DNA from: Parus major
Taxonomy: Eukaryota > Chordata > Aves > Passeriformes > Paridae
Direction: 5' to 3'
Assembly (NCBI RefSeq): GCF_001522545.3
Contig: NC_031768.1
Span: 94,119,669 to 94,183,668, forward strand
DNA: 64,000 bases
Every line of letters starts with the position of its first letter. The first letter of the stretch is position 1. Positions 53,316 to 64,000 of the stretch are shown here, in pieces. The translations under genes were made by a program, and so were the position numbers. Under the pieces are notes generated by a model. The model worked only from the letters and a program-made list of their open reading frames with translations, did not search any database and was not told the origin of the DNA.

Positions 53316-53358
53316 GAGGGTTGAACTTTTGTTATTCTCAAACCCAGAATTCTGTGAC
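53316..53358 (+). mobile_element. Possible CR1 3'-end remnant
   Basis: GAGGGTTGAACT, a degraded middle, then CAAACCCAGAATTCTGTGAC. This follows the order of the CR1 3' end (GGGTTGGACT ... CCAACCCA ... ATTCTGTGA) in plus orientation, with several changes and small gaps. Identification is by eye only. Confidence 0.4.
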
Positions 53359-54775
53359 AGCAGAAAATGCTTTCACGTTTTTCTTACATGCATTGCTAAT
53401 AAACTTGATGAACAGGTCTACCACTCTCTCATGACTCAGCATCAGACAAGTTTGTTTTGGTAGCTATGGGCTTCTTCCCTTTCACTATTTTTTCCAATGC
53501 TGATCTGTAGTTTCAGCTATTTTAAAAAACAAATAAAAAAAGCTAAAGAAAACCGTGACAAGCAAACAAATAAACCAAAAAAGCAAGGCCAAAGAGATGC
53601 AAAATCAAAACAGGTTTGCTTTACTTGATCTGGCTAATCACAACACAGCAACATAAAAATTCTGACTTTCTTCAACACTATATTCCACCTGAATGCCACA
53701 TGTAGGGGGTAAGAGAGTCTTGTGACACTTGCAGATACCTCACTGTAGTCTCCTGTGTGATAAACAGACCCGTGTCAGTCGGTAAAGCTGATTCTCAGTG
53801 AGCCAACAGGTGTCATCAAAGTAACAGGAACCCACAGCAGGGAAAAACTGTGGCTCAACTGCGGCCAGTGTCAGTGTGTCCTGGGCTTGACTCATTTCTG
53901 GTTATGCCTGCACACTTCAAATTGTCAAATTTACTTTGAAAACCCTACAGATTGCCCTAGAATTATTTCTGTAATAGCAATAAGTAAAAGCTGGAGTACT
54001 GTGAGATTTGATTACAATCAGTGTGATGAAAATCCCACTAAAAAAAAAAATAAAACAAATGAGGAAAACAAAGGAGAGATGGTAGATTTTGGCTATGGCT
54101 TCCACTGCTGTTGTTTTGCTGCACTTTAAGTAAAGCTACATTTTTAAACATTGACAGAGCTCAGTAAAATTTAGTAGCTCTAACTTACAGTTAATCTTGG
54201 TTAGATTCTCCATCACCTGAAGTCTTTAAATCAACTTTGGGCACCTCCTCAGAAGATAAGCTGTAGCTCAGCCCAGTTTATCAAGCTGTATAAAAAACTA
54301 CTAGATTAGGCTCTCTGGTTTATGTAAGATTGCAATGATGACATAATGAATCTAACCTTAAGCATCCAGTAGGCTATAGCATATCCATGTATGTGGGAGC
54401 TATTGACTCTAGCACACCAAAGGTGGGCACATAAAACATTATATGACAAGCAAGAAAAAATACAGTGCAGTTACTCCAACATGGGCAACTTTGGTGAAGT
54501 ATGGAAAATTACTGCACATGATATTGTGCTGGAAATACAGTGCTGAAAATAAAATTCACATCTTATAACAAGACAAACAACTACAGAACATATCTGTCTT
54601 ACCAGTGGCATGGCAACTGTAAAAGAAAACACACACACTGACCTGAAATAGTAGCAACTTCTTCCCGTTAAGAATATTGCTTATAAGGGAATGAGCTCGA
54701 GACAGCTGACCACATATTCATAAAAGCTGTGTTCTGTTTCCAGAAAGTGTTTCAATGCCTTTACGATTTTTACCA

Positions 54776-54900
54776 AAATAAAAAGAAACCGAAGCAACCA
54801 ACAACAACAAAATAAACAAACAAAACCCAAACAAAACCCCAAAAACAAAACAAGAAAAACAAAAAAAAGGTCAAGAAAGAAAAAAAAAAAAAAGGAAAAG
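54776..54900. repeat. A-rich low-complexity tract
   Basis: About 125 bases of A with scattered C and G (CAAACAAAAC-type units, then purine-only AAG/AAA runs). The Phe-rich minus-strand open frame across it is its translation and not a gene. Confidence 0.9.
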
Positions 54901-56609
54901 TGGGTTTGTCACTGATTTTACAGTCCCCTAGTACATGAAGATAACAAGCTGAACATATACACACTTCAGGGACTTCTCATAATCCAAACCATCCAATTTC
55001 CACTTGCCTCAGAATGTGCTGATAAAAACAAACTCCCTTGACCAGACCCTGATCCCACAAGCTGATCTAATCCTTACACACAAGCATCCCACTCCTTTGT
55101 CTCACCAAAGAGACAATGACCTGCTCACACATGTAGGCTGACAAAGTAAAAAAGGAACAGCTGCATCTGCCCAGCCAGGGATTAACTGGCATTTCAGCCC
55201 TGTCTGTCTACTGAACAGCTTTCATATTACTAAGATTCACCACTTTAATGCTATTAACTCCGGTGAATTTTTAAGAAATGCTATACACAGTTGGATAGAC
55301 CTGTAAGAAAGGTTGTACCAGGTTGATTGAAGACTCCTTCCTAGAGAAAATCTTGCACAGGATGTCTCACAATTGTGTATCAGGTATTGTCCCTTATAAC
55401 TGCTGGCAGATTTCAAGAGAGAGAAGGTCTGAAAATAGCAAACTCCTAAAAATCTGGTAAAAAGATCAATGCAGAGAAAGGAGATTATAATCAGAGTAGG
55501 GGAAAAGCCCCCAAATGTGAAGTGCGCCGTTGTCAGTCTTATTTGGTGGTACAGCACCAAAACAGCTTCTGAGTGGATGTAGCAGACAATGGCTATTGCC
55601 CAGTGTAGTATTCAATAAGGAGAACCATGTATCTAAGCAGAAAAAGACACACATCTAGTCATTATCCTATTTTCAAGCCACAAACAGTTTGGGTTTGCTT
55701 GTTTAACAGTAATATATTTTTCTATTAGAAAATAACTATGTATGCATGTTCACAAGTTCTCCACATCTGAGCAAAAACCCAAAGCAGAAAATCTTGCCTA
55801 GAATCAAGTACCATTTACAATCTCCTACAATCAATATAACAGTAACAGAAATAATCTTACATGCCACTGAACATTTATTGTCAAGCAAGCAAAAATAAGA
55901 GCTAATACATATACTCACATATACCCCTCATGTCTTTACTGTGACTAATACAAAAGTCTGATTTACAAGTACTTCATAAATTTGTGAAATCTAACATGGA
56001 AACTGTTCTGCAGTTCAGTGACCTGTTGGAACCAACTCAAGTGCTGTGCAAACAGTCCTTCACAGCAACACAAGTCTGTGAGCCACCAAATGGGAAGGGA
56101 AAATGGCAAAACAACAGGCATGTTTTTGAATTTAATAACCAGAAACAGTTTGGACTGCTATTCTCTACCCAGTTCACTGACATTCTAAGAGCTCCCATTT
56201 AAACATCTAGAATAACTTCTCATGACTACTTAATCCAGTTCTCTAACCTGAAAGTCCTAACAGCTGCTGCTGTTTGAAGCATCCAGAACATTACTTGCAT
56301 ATACTTTGTAAAAATGGCATTTGCTAGTAAAAGCAAAGCTTTTAAATCTTAGGGGAAATAGCCTTGGGGTTTTCCCCTTCTGAGAGCTTAAAGTTTTATG
56401 AGTGAACCTAAAGGACTGCCAGACTTCTAAAGTGACAACACATTACGAAAAAATTTCCTATGTGTTTTGCAAATTTGAAGTCAGCCACATTTCACAACTG
56501 ACATCAGGGTTTTTAATATCAGCTCTAATGAAATATAATTCTCCAATGACATAACTGTGAAGTACAGCATTTTCATTTCACTAGCTGGCAGAGAGGTTTT
56601 GGCCCTATT

Positions 56610-56665
56610 ATTATTATTTCTTATGTAGCGCCAAAAGTGTTCTAGGCCCTGCACAGACATGCCTG
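56610..56665. repeat. Probable ancient amniote interspersed repeat fragment
   Basis: TTATTATTATTTCTTATGTA, then GCGCCAAAAGTGTTCTAGGC, then CCTGCACAGACA. This recalls an old repeat common in turtle and crocodilian genomes, whose copies read TTATTATTATTTGTATTA, GTAGCGCC and TGTGCTAGGCGCTGTACA in that order. Homology beyond about 56665 is not visible. No family name is assigned. Confidence 0.4.
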
Positions 56666-59600
56666 AATTAAAAACATTTTCCTTGTATCTGCTGTAAACC
56701 CAGAGACCACAGCGTATTCAGCTCTACAGAACAGGTCACACATTTACACACAACTGCTATGGCCAAGTCATATGGTAGGACACAGGAATAAGACAAAAAT
56801 GTAAGAATTAGCTTGCCTTCATCTTCTCTACAGTTTCACTTTCACTAAATCCCTTCAGGTAGGATTGGATAGTTTCTGGTTTGGGAGAATATCACTGTTT
56901 ATTGAAAAAAATCCTACAGCCAATGAAGAAATTCCAGCCATCATCACAAAAGCCTGAGGGGAGCGGGGCGCAAGCTGAGGATTAAAATGATAGTCTTATT
57001 TTTAAATCAGGTTCTTCCTGAGGTCACAATTCCTCTGCTGGATGAGAGAGGTGTTTATTTTAGAATTGATATGTGCACAGCTCACAACAGTTTAACCACA
57101 CACCGATAAAAAACAAAAAGCTCCCATTTGCAAATGACTGAATTAAGGATTTCACTGAGAAGAGTGAAATCTGCCTTCCCTAGACCCTGAAAACCCTGAA
57201 AAAAAAAGAAACAACGGTGAGAGAAAAAAGCTACACTTCTCCCATCAGGGCTTCACCCCCTGATGACAGATGAAATCCAAATATGGAAGACAGCAGTCAG
57301 AAAAGAGAGACTTGCCTATTCCAAAGCCCCCCAAGTAGATGGTAGGAGCATCTGACATGAGCACTTTGTTCTGAATTTGTCATGGGAACAAGCAACAACA
57401 GCAATGTTGTACTTACTCCTTCACCAGGAGATTGCACATCCTGCTCAATGTACATCTCTTCAGGTCTCCAATGGTGTTACTTGGGAAAGAAATTGCCTCA
57501 GTTTGGCTGTCGCCTGCATGTTGTGCTTTGGGACCGAGCAGTGACCCTGGTATCACCAAGTGCTCAGGCATCCAGACACTCCAGGGACACCTCCACACAC
57601 AGATCCAGCTCCAGCTTAAGAAAGAATCAGAAAGGGGTGCCTCATGGCATTGTTCACAGTAACAAGTCTAGGCCTGATCTGCTAAAACATACACAAAAGG
57701 GATAAGCCATACTGACAGGTACAAAGGGGATGCCTCCGCTGCAGCAACATCTCCTAGTGGCTGTCATGAGTGGGAGGTAACAGGACACAGTCTCTTTGCC
57801 ACAGGGCTGATACACACTCAGCTTGAAAAAGAATAAGAACCAGAATTCAGCACATGAAGTTGAAAGGTGGAGAGAAAAGCCTCCAAAAACATAAAGGGTA
57901 GATGTCTGGTGAGAGTTAACAGAAAGGTTCATTTGTTGGCTTCTTGTATAAGTCTTGAGATAACACCTCGGAGTCATAAAACACAAATGCACTAGATCAG
58001 CAGCAATTTCCCCTTTGGACTGGGTTCTAATCAGGGTATCTTGGTACCCTTGACCTCCTTTTGCATCTTTCTGAAATCCCAAAGCACATTTTAATGGGGG
58101 TCTGCAGACCCTGAACTGCAGCCTGAACATGGTTTGAACTCTTAGTGAACCAATGACAGCTGCACACACTTCCCTTTGAGGCTACAGCAGAAGATGAAAA
58201 TAAATCGTGTTTGATTTTTCTACTTTAGAGGGCAGGTGAGGAGAAGAGTCCACATAATACATTATGGTGCAGCTTGCAGTGGTGGTGGCTGTCTCTTTTG
58301 GTGCCTTAGGTCATTTCTGTAAAGACAGCTATGCAGAATGAAGTAAGTGTTATCCTTCAGTTTCTCTAGACTGATGACAAACATTACACTGGTCTCCAAC
58401 GCTGATGGAACACAAAAGAGAAAACACAGAGCATGACTTCCCAAAAACGGACAAAAACTTTGGTCCTCTCTGGAGTATGCTCTGGGAAGAGGCAGAGGAT
58501 AAATGGGGTCAGAACAGCCTTTCCCAGCCCCTGCAACCAAGCGTAAATCAACAGTAACAGAGATGTTACCTCTGAGGGGTTGTGTGAAGCTTGCGGCAGA
58601 CAGCAGCAAAGCAGGAGAAAAACTGCAATTCATATCTACTCTCCATAGCCAAGAGATCACAGTCACGACTAACACAGGTGCTGGAAGTTTTGCCTCAGAA
58701 CAGAGAGAATCAAAACCATGGAAGGATGGCAGGGTTTGTCCCACTGTAAATGCTGGCATTTATAATGGAGAACAAAGTGTCACCAGATGCCTGTTGCAGA
58801 CACTCATGGTTTGCTTTTCACAATATCATGTAAAAATGCTTTGTACTAAGATTTCATACAGTAGTGGTTCTTTAATTTAAGTAGTTACATTTTCTGCTTG
58901 TAGGAAATGGTCTCCTTTGATCATACCAAATGAGCTATTGTCCCACCCATCATATTGCCATAATCAGCTACCAACATTTGTTCAAAATTCACTGCCATTT
59001 CTTAAAAGCTCTTACCTCTTTATTTAAAGGACAATGAAAGCCTAAAACCAACAGAATACTCTTCCCCAAAGACAACATCCCTTTCATCAGGCACTGAAGC
59101 AATAAATGCCATAGGAAGGAGAAAAAAAATCATTAAATAGTTACATAAACTATCTAAAGCCTCTGTGTATGAACTCAAAAAAATACTATTTTTCACACAG
59201 TTCTAGAGTCCTAATATGTAAAATTATACTAAAGCAGTATGAAATCATCTACATCTTCCACCCACACAAACAAAGCAGTCCCCCCTCCCATCCCTCCACA
59301 GATTCCAGCCTCAAATATCCTGGCGTAAAATGATCAGACAAAATAGGTGACTTATGTTTTTATTGGTTCCTCCAGACTATGACGACATTTCCTAAAACAC
59401 TGAGCCAGGAAACTATTAATGTCTCTGAAAAAGTGTAAAGGGTCAGGCTATTTCAAAGGATGTTTTTGCTAAGAGGCCTTTGTTATAGATGTATAGGCCA
59501 CTTAAGGTTTGATTAATAATAACAAAAGTATTCTGCATTCCCGTAACATTTCTAGCTCCAAGGTATATTGTGAACATATTTGTTACATTGTGTTACAAAT

Positions 59601-62518
59601 ATATTCTTGTATTTCTTGTGTTATGAAAGCATTACCCCTCTTCACCCTTCTGAGAAATAAAACAAGAAGGTTAATAAACTTGCCTAAGATTTTGTAAAGT
59701 AGTATATCCATTCCAAGATCAGAATTACCCACAATCCGTATGTGCTCCTAATCCCAGGCTGTTATTGGAGACAGAAATGAAAAGGGTCTCAGTTTTTCAC
59801 CATATTAAAAATGAAAGACCTGGAAGATTTTCTAGATTTATCTCAGCTGTGTTGGCCTGCATTTGGCAGCACAAATCAGGTCAGGCACTTGCAGGTGGAG
59901 TCAGAGATGCCTTAAAAAAGCTTTGTGTGTGTTATATACAAGCACTAAACCAGAGCAGCCAGCACTGTAACAGGAGCACAGCACAGACTCATCAAAACTT
60001 TCTCATTTTCTAGTGCATGCTACATGTACACAGCTCTTTGTTTTGGCTGCTTTCTCAGTAGGTCTGGGAAATATCAAGGGGGACACAAAGGACTTGCACA
60101 AAAGCCTTGGAAGTAAAGATGCTCCAAAGACATCACCACTTTTTTTGTGGCCAAAACAATTTCACTCACAAACTCAGGTCTGATCCTGACTCCCCAAGAA
60201 TACGTAGGTAGGTCAGTTCCCTAACACAGGAGTGCAAAATAGACAGTATGATGCATTTTACACAGGAGACAGCTGAGGCATCCTAAAAGAAATACAAGTC
60301 CTCTGGTTTTACTGACTAAGGAACTTCACTCATCTGTCACTTCTCAATCACAGTCGGGTGAGACGACAAACGCTGCAGGTAAAAATCCCATTATTGCACA
60401 GTGCCACCTCCTGGGCAAGCAGGACCCGAAAAACACCCTCAAGTGTCCCTCCTCTCCTGCAGCATCCAACGTTTTAGTGTCGCCTCCCAGGCCCTGGCAG
60501 ACCTGCCATTACCTCTGTTCTCAGAATGCAGGACATGAATTCACGGAAAGAAGAGCAGAGATTGTTTACAGCTCTCCCCACAAAACATGAGCTGCAGCAA
60601 TCCCACTCTTGAGTGAGGCTGTATCTGCATAGGCAAGCACCACACAAAGCCACAGGATCAAGTTCACTCTGGGTTGCTGGCTAATCACAAATTAGCAATC
60701 AGGGCTTCCTTTCAACATCCAAACAGGAAATGGGAGTGGAGGAAGTAAAAGCCTAATAATTTCTTGCATGTTAACAAGTTACATGAGCTGCTCCAATAAA
60801 AAAAGCTTTGCTAAGTGAACTTAAACCTAGCACACAGTCTGTCACAAAATGACAACCATTTATCTTTAAAACCAAGCTGTGTATTTTGGAAAGACAACGG
60901 ATACAGACATTTAAATCAGCATAATTTAATTTCCAGAATAAGAGGACATCAAGCAGTGATCTGTACTTGAGGATCCTACTTTATTGTAATCACAAGTGTT
61001 GAGACTATAACCCCCAAAACAAACCTTAGGTGGTAATCTTGGCCTCTCTCTTGAAACTTAGTGAAAAAATGGCATTAGAAGAACAACATTTTAGTTATCA
61101 CAAAAAAACATTAAATCATAAGTCACAAAAACCATAAAATCCATAATGGCCTCTAACAAAAGAGCAAGAAAATCAGGCCTAATGTTAGCTCCATTTCTTT
61201 TTTTTAGGAGTACTGTACTCTTTGGCTGTGCACACTGTGTAATATTTACCTGGCCACACAGAGTTAAGTGTCAGGAAAGTTGGGAAATAAAGACCCTGTA
61301 AGACACTGAGAACCCTAAAATGCCTAAAGGAGCACAGGACTTTCAGGCCTCCATGTCAAGCACAGCAAAGAACATCTCTCCATCTTTACATTACGAGATC
61401 ACAGCCCCTGGCAGTTGGGTAAAGCCTGGCCCATAATACACTCCTAATTTGGTACTGTCTTCACAGCAGGAGGAGGGAAAACAATTTTGTGCAACTGTTG
61501 AGCAATTCTCAAGAGTTCAAGACAGATGAAAGGCCAGTTTCTTGGTTGCCTGAAGATATTAAGACAGATTAGGGACAAAAGTAAGATGACTTAAATGGGT
61601 GGATGTAGACTGATGTTTTTGAGGGAATTAAATTGCAAGGTAGAATTCCTTGTCTTTTATGGATGTATCCAACAAAAAAAAAAATCTCTTGGAAGAACTC
61701 CACAGTATAGAAAGAGATTATTTCAGTGGGCTGCATGAAGAACAGAACAGAATCAAAGGAATTTGGAAAAGAAACCCTGCTGTCAATATAACCTCTACAC
61801 AATCTCATTATCTCCCAAGGATGCAAGCAAGAACAGACATATAACACAGATAGTTACCATGGCCCACAATAAACTGGCTACAGTAAATAAGGAGCTAAAA
61901 CTGTGTGGGTGCATGCTCTGCATTATGGAGCATGAAAGTAAGTTTTTTCCCTACTTTTAGCAGTAGAGACATGGGCACTCCTTTTTCCAATGCAGCATTT
62001 ACCATGAAGCACTGCCTGCCATAAGCAGTATACCTCAATATACTTGTTACACAGAGCATACAGCTGGAAATGCAGACCTTGCTGTGGACTCTTGTATTAT
62101 TGTTCTGAGCAACAAAAAAAAGGAAGAAGTCTGTTGTGAAATGGGGAAATGTAATGAAATCTGAATTTCCATCCTGGATCCTTCAGATTGTTTTCACAGT
62201 AGGCATTCCCTGTTTCCAAGGTGACAGGAGGCAGAGCAGATATTTAATCAGCCTGGGTTTTAGACCACCCATTTGTAAAAACTCTCCAGAAGAGTATTGA
62301 AAGCTGAAAAGCAAGGAGTCTGTAAGACTGCTGGGTTTGGTGTTGGGGTTATTGTTTTGTAAGGCATAATTACTGGTAGGTATTACATCTGTCACTGGCA
62401 ACACCGATAACTCCTTCTACAGTACTTGTATTGTTACCTTGCACTTCAATACTTGTGGTATCAGCTGTGTCCAAGAGTTTATTTCTGTGGAGTCACTAAC
62501 TAACCACTTCTTTTTTAG
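56666..62518 (-). other. CMSS1: CMSS1 long intron 1, segment F
   Basis: Unique AT-rich intronic sequence apart from weak ancient-repeat traces near 59655-59760 and 60260-60290 and an A11 run near 61672. Open frames on both strands at 57382-58169 and 58262-58880 (up to 171 codons) overlap each other and carry no recognisable motif. A small patch at 60360-60500 has several CpG dinucleotides but no promoter-like island. Confidence 0.7.
59655..59760 (+). repeat. Possible fossil MIR-like / LINE-tail fragment
   Basis: The series GAGAAATAAAACAAGAAGG, TTAATAAACTTGCCTAAG, CAAGATCAGAATTACCCACA and CTCCTAATCCCAGGC parallels the common vertebrate repeat motif order GGGAAACTGAGGCACAGAGAGG, TTAAGTGACTTGCCCAAGG, GAGCTGGGAATAGAACCCA, TCCTGACTCCCAG. 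The match is loose and by eye. Confidence 0.35.
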
Positions 62519-62635
62519 GATGTTTGTATCCAGGGCAGAAATGCCACTTCCTACTACGTGATAAAGACCATGAGGACTTTGCAGGACTGCCACCTGCGCC
62601 ATTGCCAAAATGACGGCATCTGCCAGAACATTCAG
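62519..62635 (+). CDS. Candidate coding exon with half EGF-like pattern (unrecognised gene or relic)
   Basis: A textbook 3' splice site precedes this segment: branch-point-like CACTAACTAAC at 62494-62504, then a pyrimidine tract and TTTTTTAG. The 39 codons that follow are open, contain an N-glycosylation sequon (GRNATS) and end DCHLRHCQNDGIC plus QNIQ. The spacing C-x4-C-x5-C with QNxG is that of the first half of an EGF-like domain. Three CpG dinucleotides persist in a CpG-poor region. A donor-like CAG|GTTTCC follows at 62636. Without it the frame stops at 62648-62650, and another GT follows CAG at 62662. No exon completing the EGF fold was found downstream. It may be an exon of a secreted or membrane protein, a relic, or chance. 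The minus strand is also open here (63 codons from Met, 62608-62417), which weakens the case. Confidence 0.28.
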
Positions 62636-62661
62636 GTTTCCAGTCTGTGATGCTCCAGCAG

Positions 62662-64000
62662 GTTAGCTGATCTTCACTTAACTTCTGTAGTACCAAAAGG
62701 TTTTCCTTAAGCCAAGACTTCCAGTTTTCCCTCCCTCTAGTTCCAGTGAGAGAGGTAAGAGTTTCCAGACAAGGTTTCTTTGGTTAGGAGTTCTGATGAG
62801 CTCGTATCTGTTTAGCAGCTATCACTCTATCAACAATCCACTGTCAAAAAATGGAGGAGGAATGTGCCTGACAACGAGAGAGACAAACTATGATCTGTGT
62901 CCTCCTTGACCTATATTCATGTAACATCCAAGGCTCACATGTGCTACTCACTTAAGTGTCTAAAGGAAGGTGGTAATGACCAGTTTCTCTGGATCAGACA
63001 CCAGGTAGCTGTTAAATAATATTAAGAATGATTTCACCATGAGATGCTTGTACTGGATCTCACCCAAAACCTTTTTATATTGCATATATTACTGTTTTGC
63101 TGCAAATGTGGTCTCAAAGCAAAGTAAGAACTTTGATGAATATATGCATGAGATCATCCAGATGAGGAGACTGTATGTTTACAAAGGTGTGGAAGCACTT
63201 GACAAAATAGATTATCTTTTTCAGTCTGTATTCCAAAATAAAGGTTTTCTTGGATGATGAACTCAGGAGTTCCCTGAGTTTTGTTCATTGAGGGCAACCT
63301 AACGAGTGGGACATCAGGCTTGAGGCTGCATGACCAAAAATAATAACAAAATTTAAAAAATAAATATCAGCAAGACAAGCAGGGCAGAAAAGCCACAATT
63401 TGAAATTTTTCCTGAGGTCACATACTTAGCAGCTTTCCAGGTTAGTCTCTGGGAACCCCTGACTCAGATGCTGAATTCTCATGAGGAATATAATTGATCC
63501 TCATACGGAGTTTTCCTCCTCAAAGTCTCCTCCTTCAAAGGTTTTCTTTTTTGTGATGACTGCTGGGCTCTGTGTTACACAAACAGAAGAATGACAAGGC
63601 AGGAGCAGACATGCTAACCTTACAATTTATATGGTAGCTGTAAATGCCTGTATAAGCTCAAAACAAGTTAGTCTTACTGAGGAGGCGTCCAGCTCTAGAA
63701 GGAGCTCATATATTTAGGTGGTGGTAGAAGGGGCTCTTAGTGCTTAAATCCTCAGTAGACTTTAAAAGTTTATTTTCATAGTCTTAAGGCCTGGGAAGGT
63801 AATGATAATTTGTGGTATTCTCTACAATACCACTGTCATTGTGGTCTTGTTGAGCTATTTGCATGATTTGGTTCCTCTGTACCACAAACATACAAAACTA
63901 GGAAATATTTCTGCCTTGCATCACCTCTGCAAGTGAGAGACTGCCTACAGAGGGAAGAGGAGCAGCTGTGGAGATGACTGCTATAAAGGATATCAGCCTC
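62662..64000 (-). other. CMSS1: CMSS1 long intron 1, segment G (runs off the window)
   Basis: AT-rich noncoding sequence to the right edge. No CpG island, no CMSS1 exon 1 (a DEWWEN-type start on the minus strand) and no FILIP1L coding exon is seen. The open frame at 63039-63257 (plus) has no recognisable content. Confidence 0.65.

Larger units (their letters stand above)
47294..56609 (-). other. CMSS1: CMSS1 long intron 1, segment E
   Basis: Unique AT-rich intronic sequence with an A17 run at 48794-48810, two close palindromes at 50571-50593 and 50760-50779, a possible CR1 remnant at 53316-53358 and an A-rich tract at 54776-54900. A GC-richer zone at 51900-52870 carries overlapping open frames on both strands (up to 181 codons). 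These lack recognisable motifs, and the minus-strand one partly translates a TG repeat near 52890. An imperfect 19-bp tandem duplication lies near 48049-48086. Confidence 0.7.

Noticed and set aside
57654..58880. 171-, 165- and 125-codon frames on both strands
   Set aside because: Mutually overlapping, no motifs, no splice logic. Treated as chance.
61650..61960. Plus-strand frame with KKKNLLEELHSIERDYF, considered as a FILIP1L coiled-coil exon
   Set aside because: Does not match remembered FILIP1L segments, the residues soon lose heptad character, and the K-run is a poly-A tract.
1..64000. CRISPR arrays, operons, rRNA, bacterial or viral systems
   Set aside because: No regularly spaced repeats, no dense coding and no viral gene seen. 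The sequence is vertebrate intron throughout.

Overview
The window is intronic, AT-rich vertebrate DNA with very low repeat density. It carries avian retroposon fragments: chicken-repeat-1 (CR1) LINE tails and a tRNA-Ile-headed, CR1-tailed SINE. That SINE has the architecture described for the zebra finch element TguSINE1, so I read the source as a bird, probably a passerine. There is no bacterial-style gene organisation, and nearly all the short open frames are chance.

One gene is recognised with confidence. Three consecutive coding exons on the minus strand, at 9735-9635, 4940-4869 and 1849-1720, encode the lysine-rich N-terminal part of CMSS1, the vertebrate homologue of yeast Cms1, a ribosomal small-subunit assembly factor. 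They have proper splice sites and compatible phases, and they correspond to human exons 2-4. The first exon (human residues 1 to about 18) is not in the window and should lie beyond the right edge. The exons for the C-terminal two thirds should lie beyond the left edge. Bases 1-1719 are therefore the next intron, 1850-4868 and 4941-9634 are complete introns, and 9736-64000 (54 kb) is part of a very long first intron. In human, FILIP1L sits inside this intron on the opposite strand. No FILIP1L coding exon is visible here, but noncoding 5' exons of it could be present on the plus strand.

The long intron contains the tRNA-Ile/CR1 SINE near 38.65 kb, CR1 3'-end remnants near 47.3 and 53.3 kb, probable very old amniote repeat fragments near 56.6, 59.7 and 60.3 kb, several homopolymer and microsatellite tracts, and three perfect short palindromes (46.16, 50.58 and 50.77 kb). 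Two exon-like segments do not belong to CMSS1. One is on the minus strand at 33.0 kb (51 codons). The other is on the plus strand at 62.5 kb, with a textbook branch point and acceptor and a half EGF-like cysteine pattern. I could not name either.

The most clear-cut anomaly is technical. At 9320-9338 there is an exact 19-base Tn5 mosaic-end (Nextera adapter) sequence, flanked by two identical 56-bp copies of host sequence. This is a library adapter left in the assembly, with a false duplication beside it, in CMSS1 intron 2.
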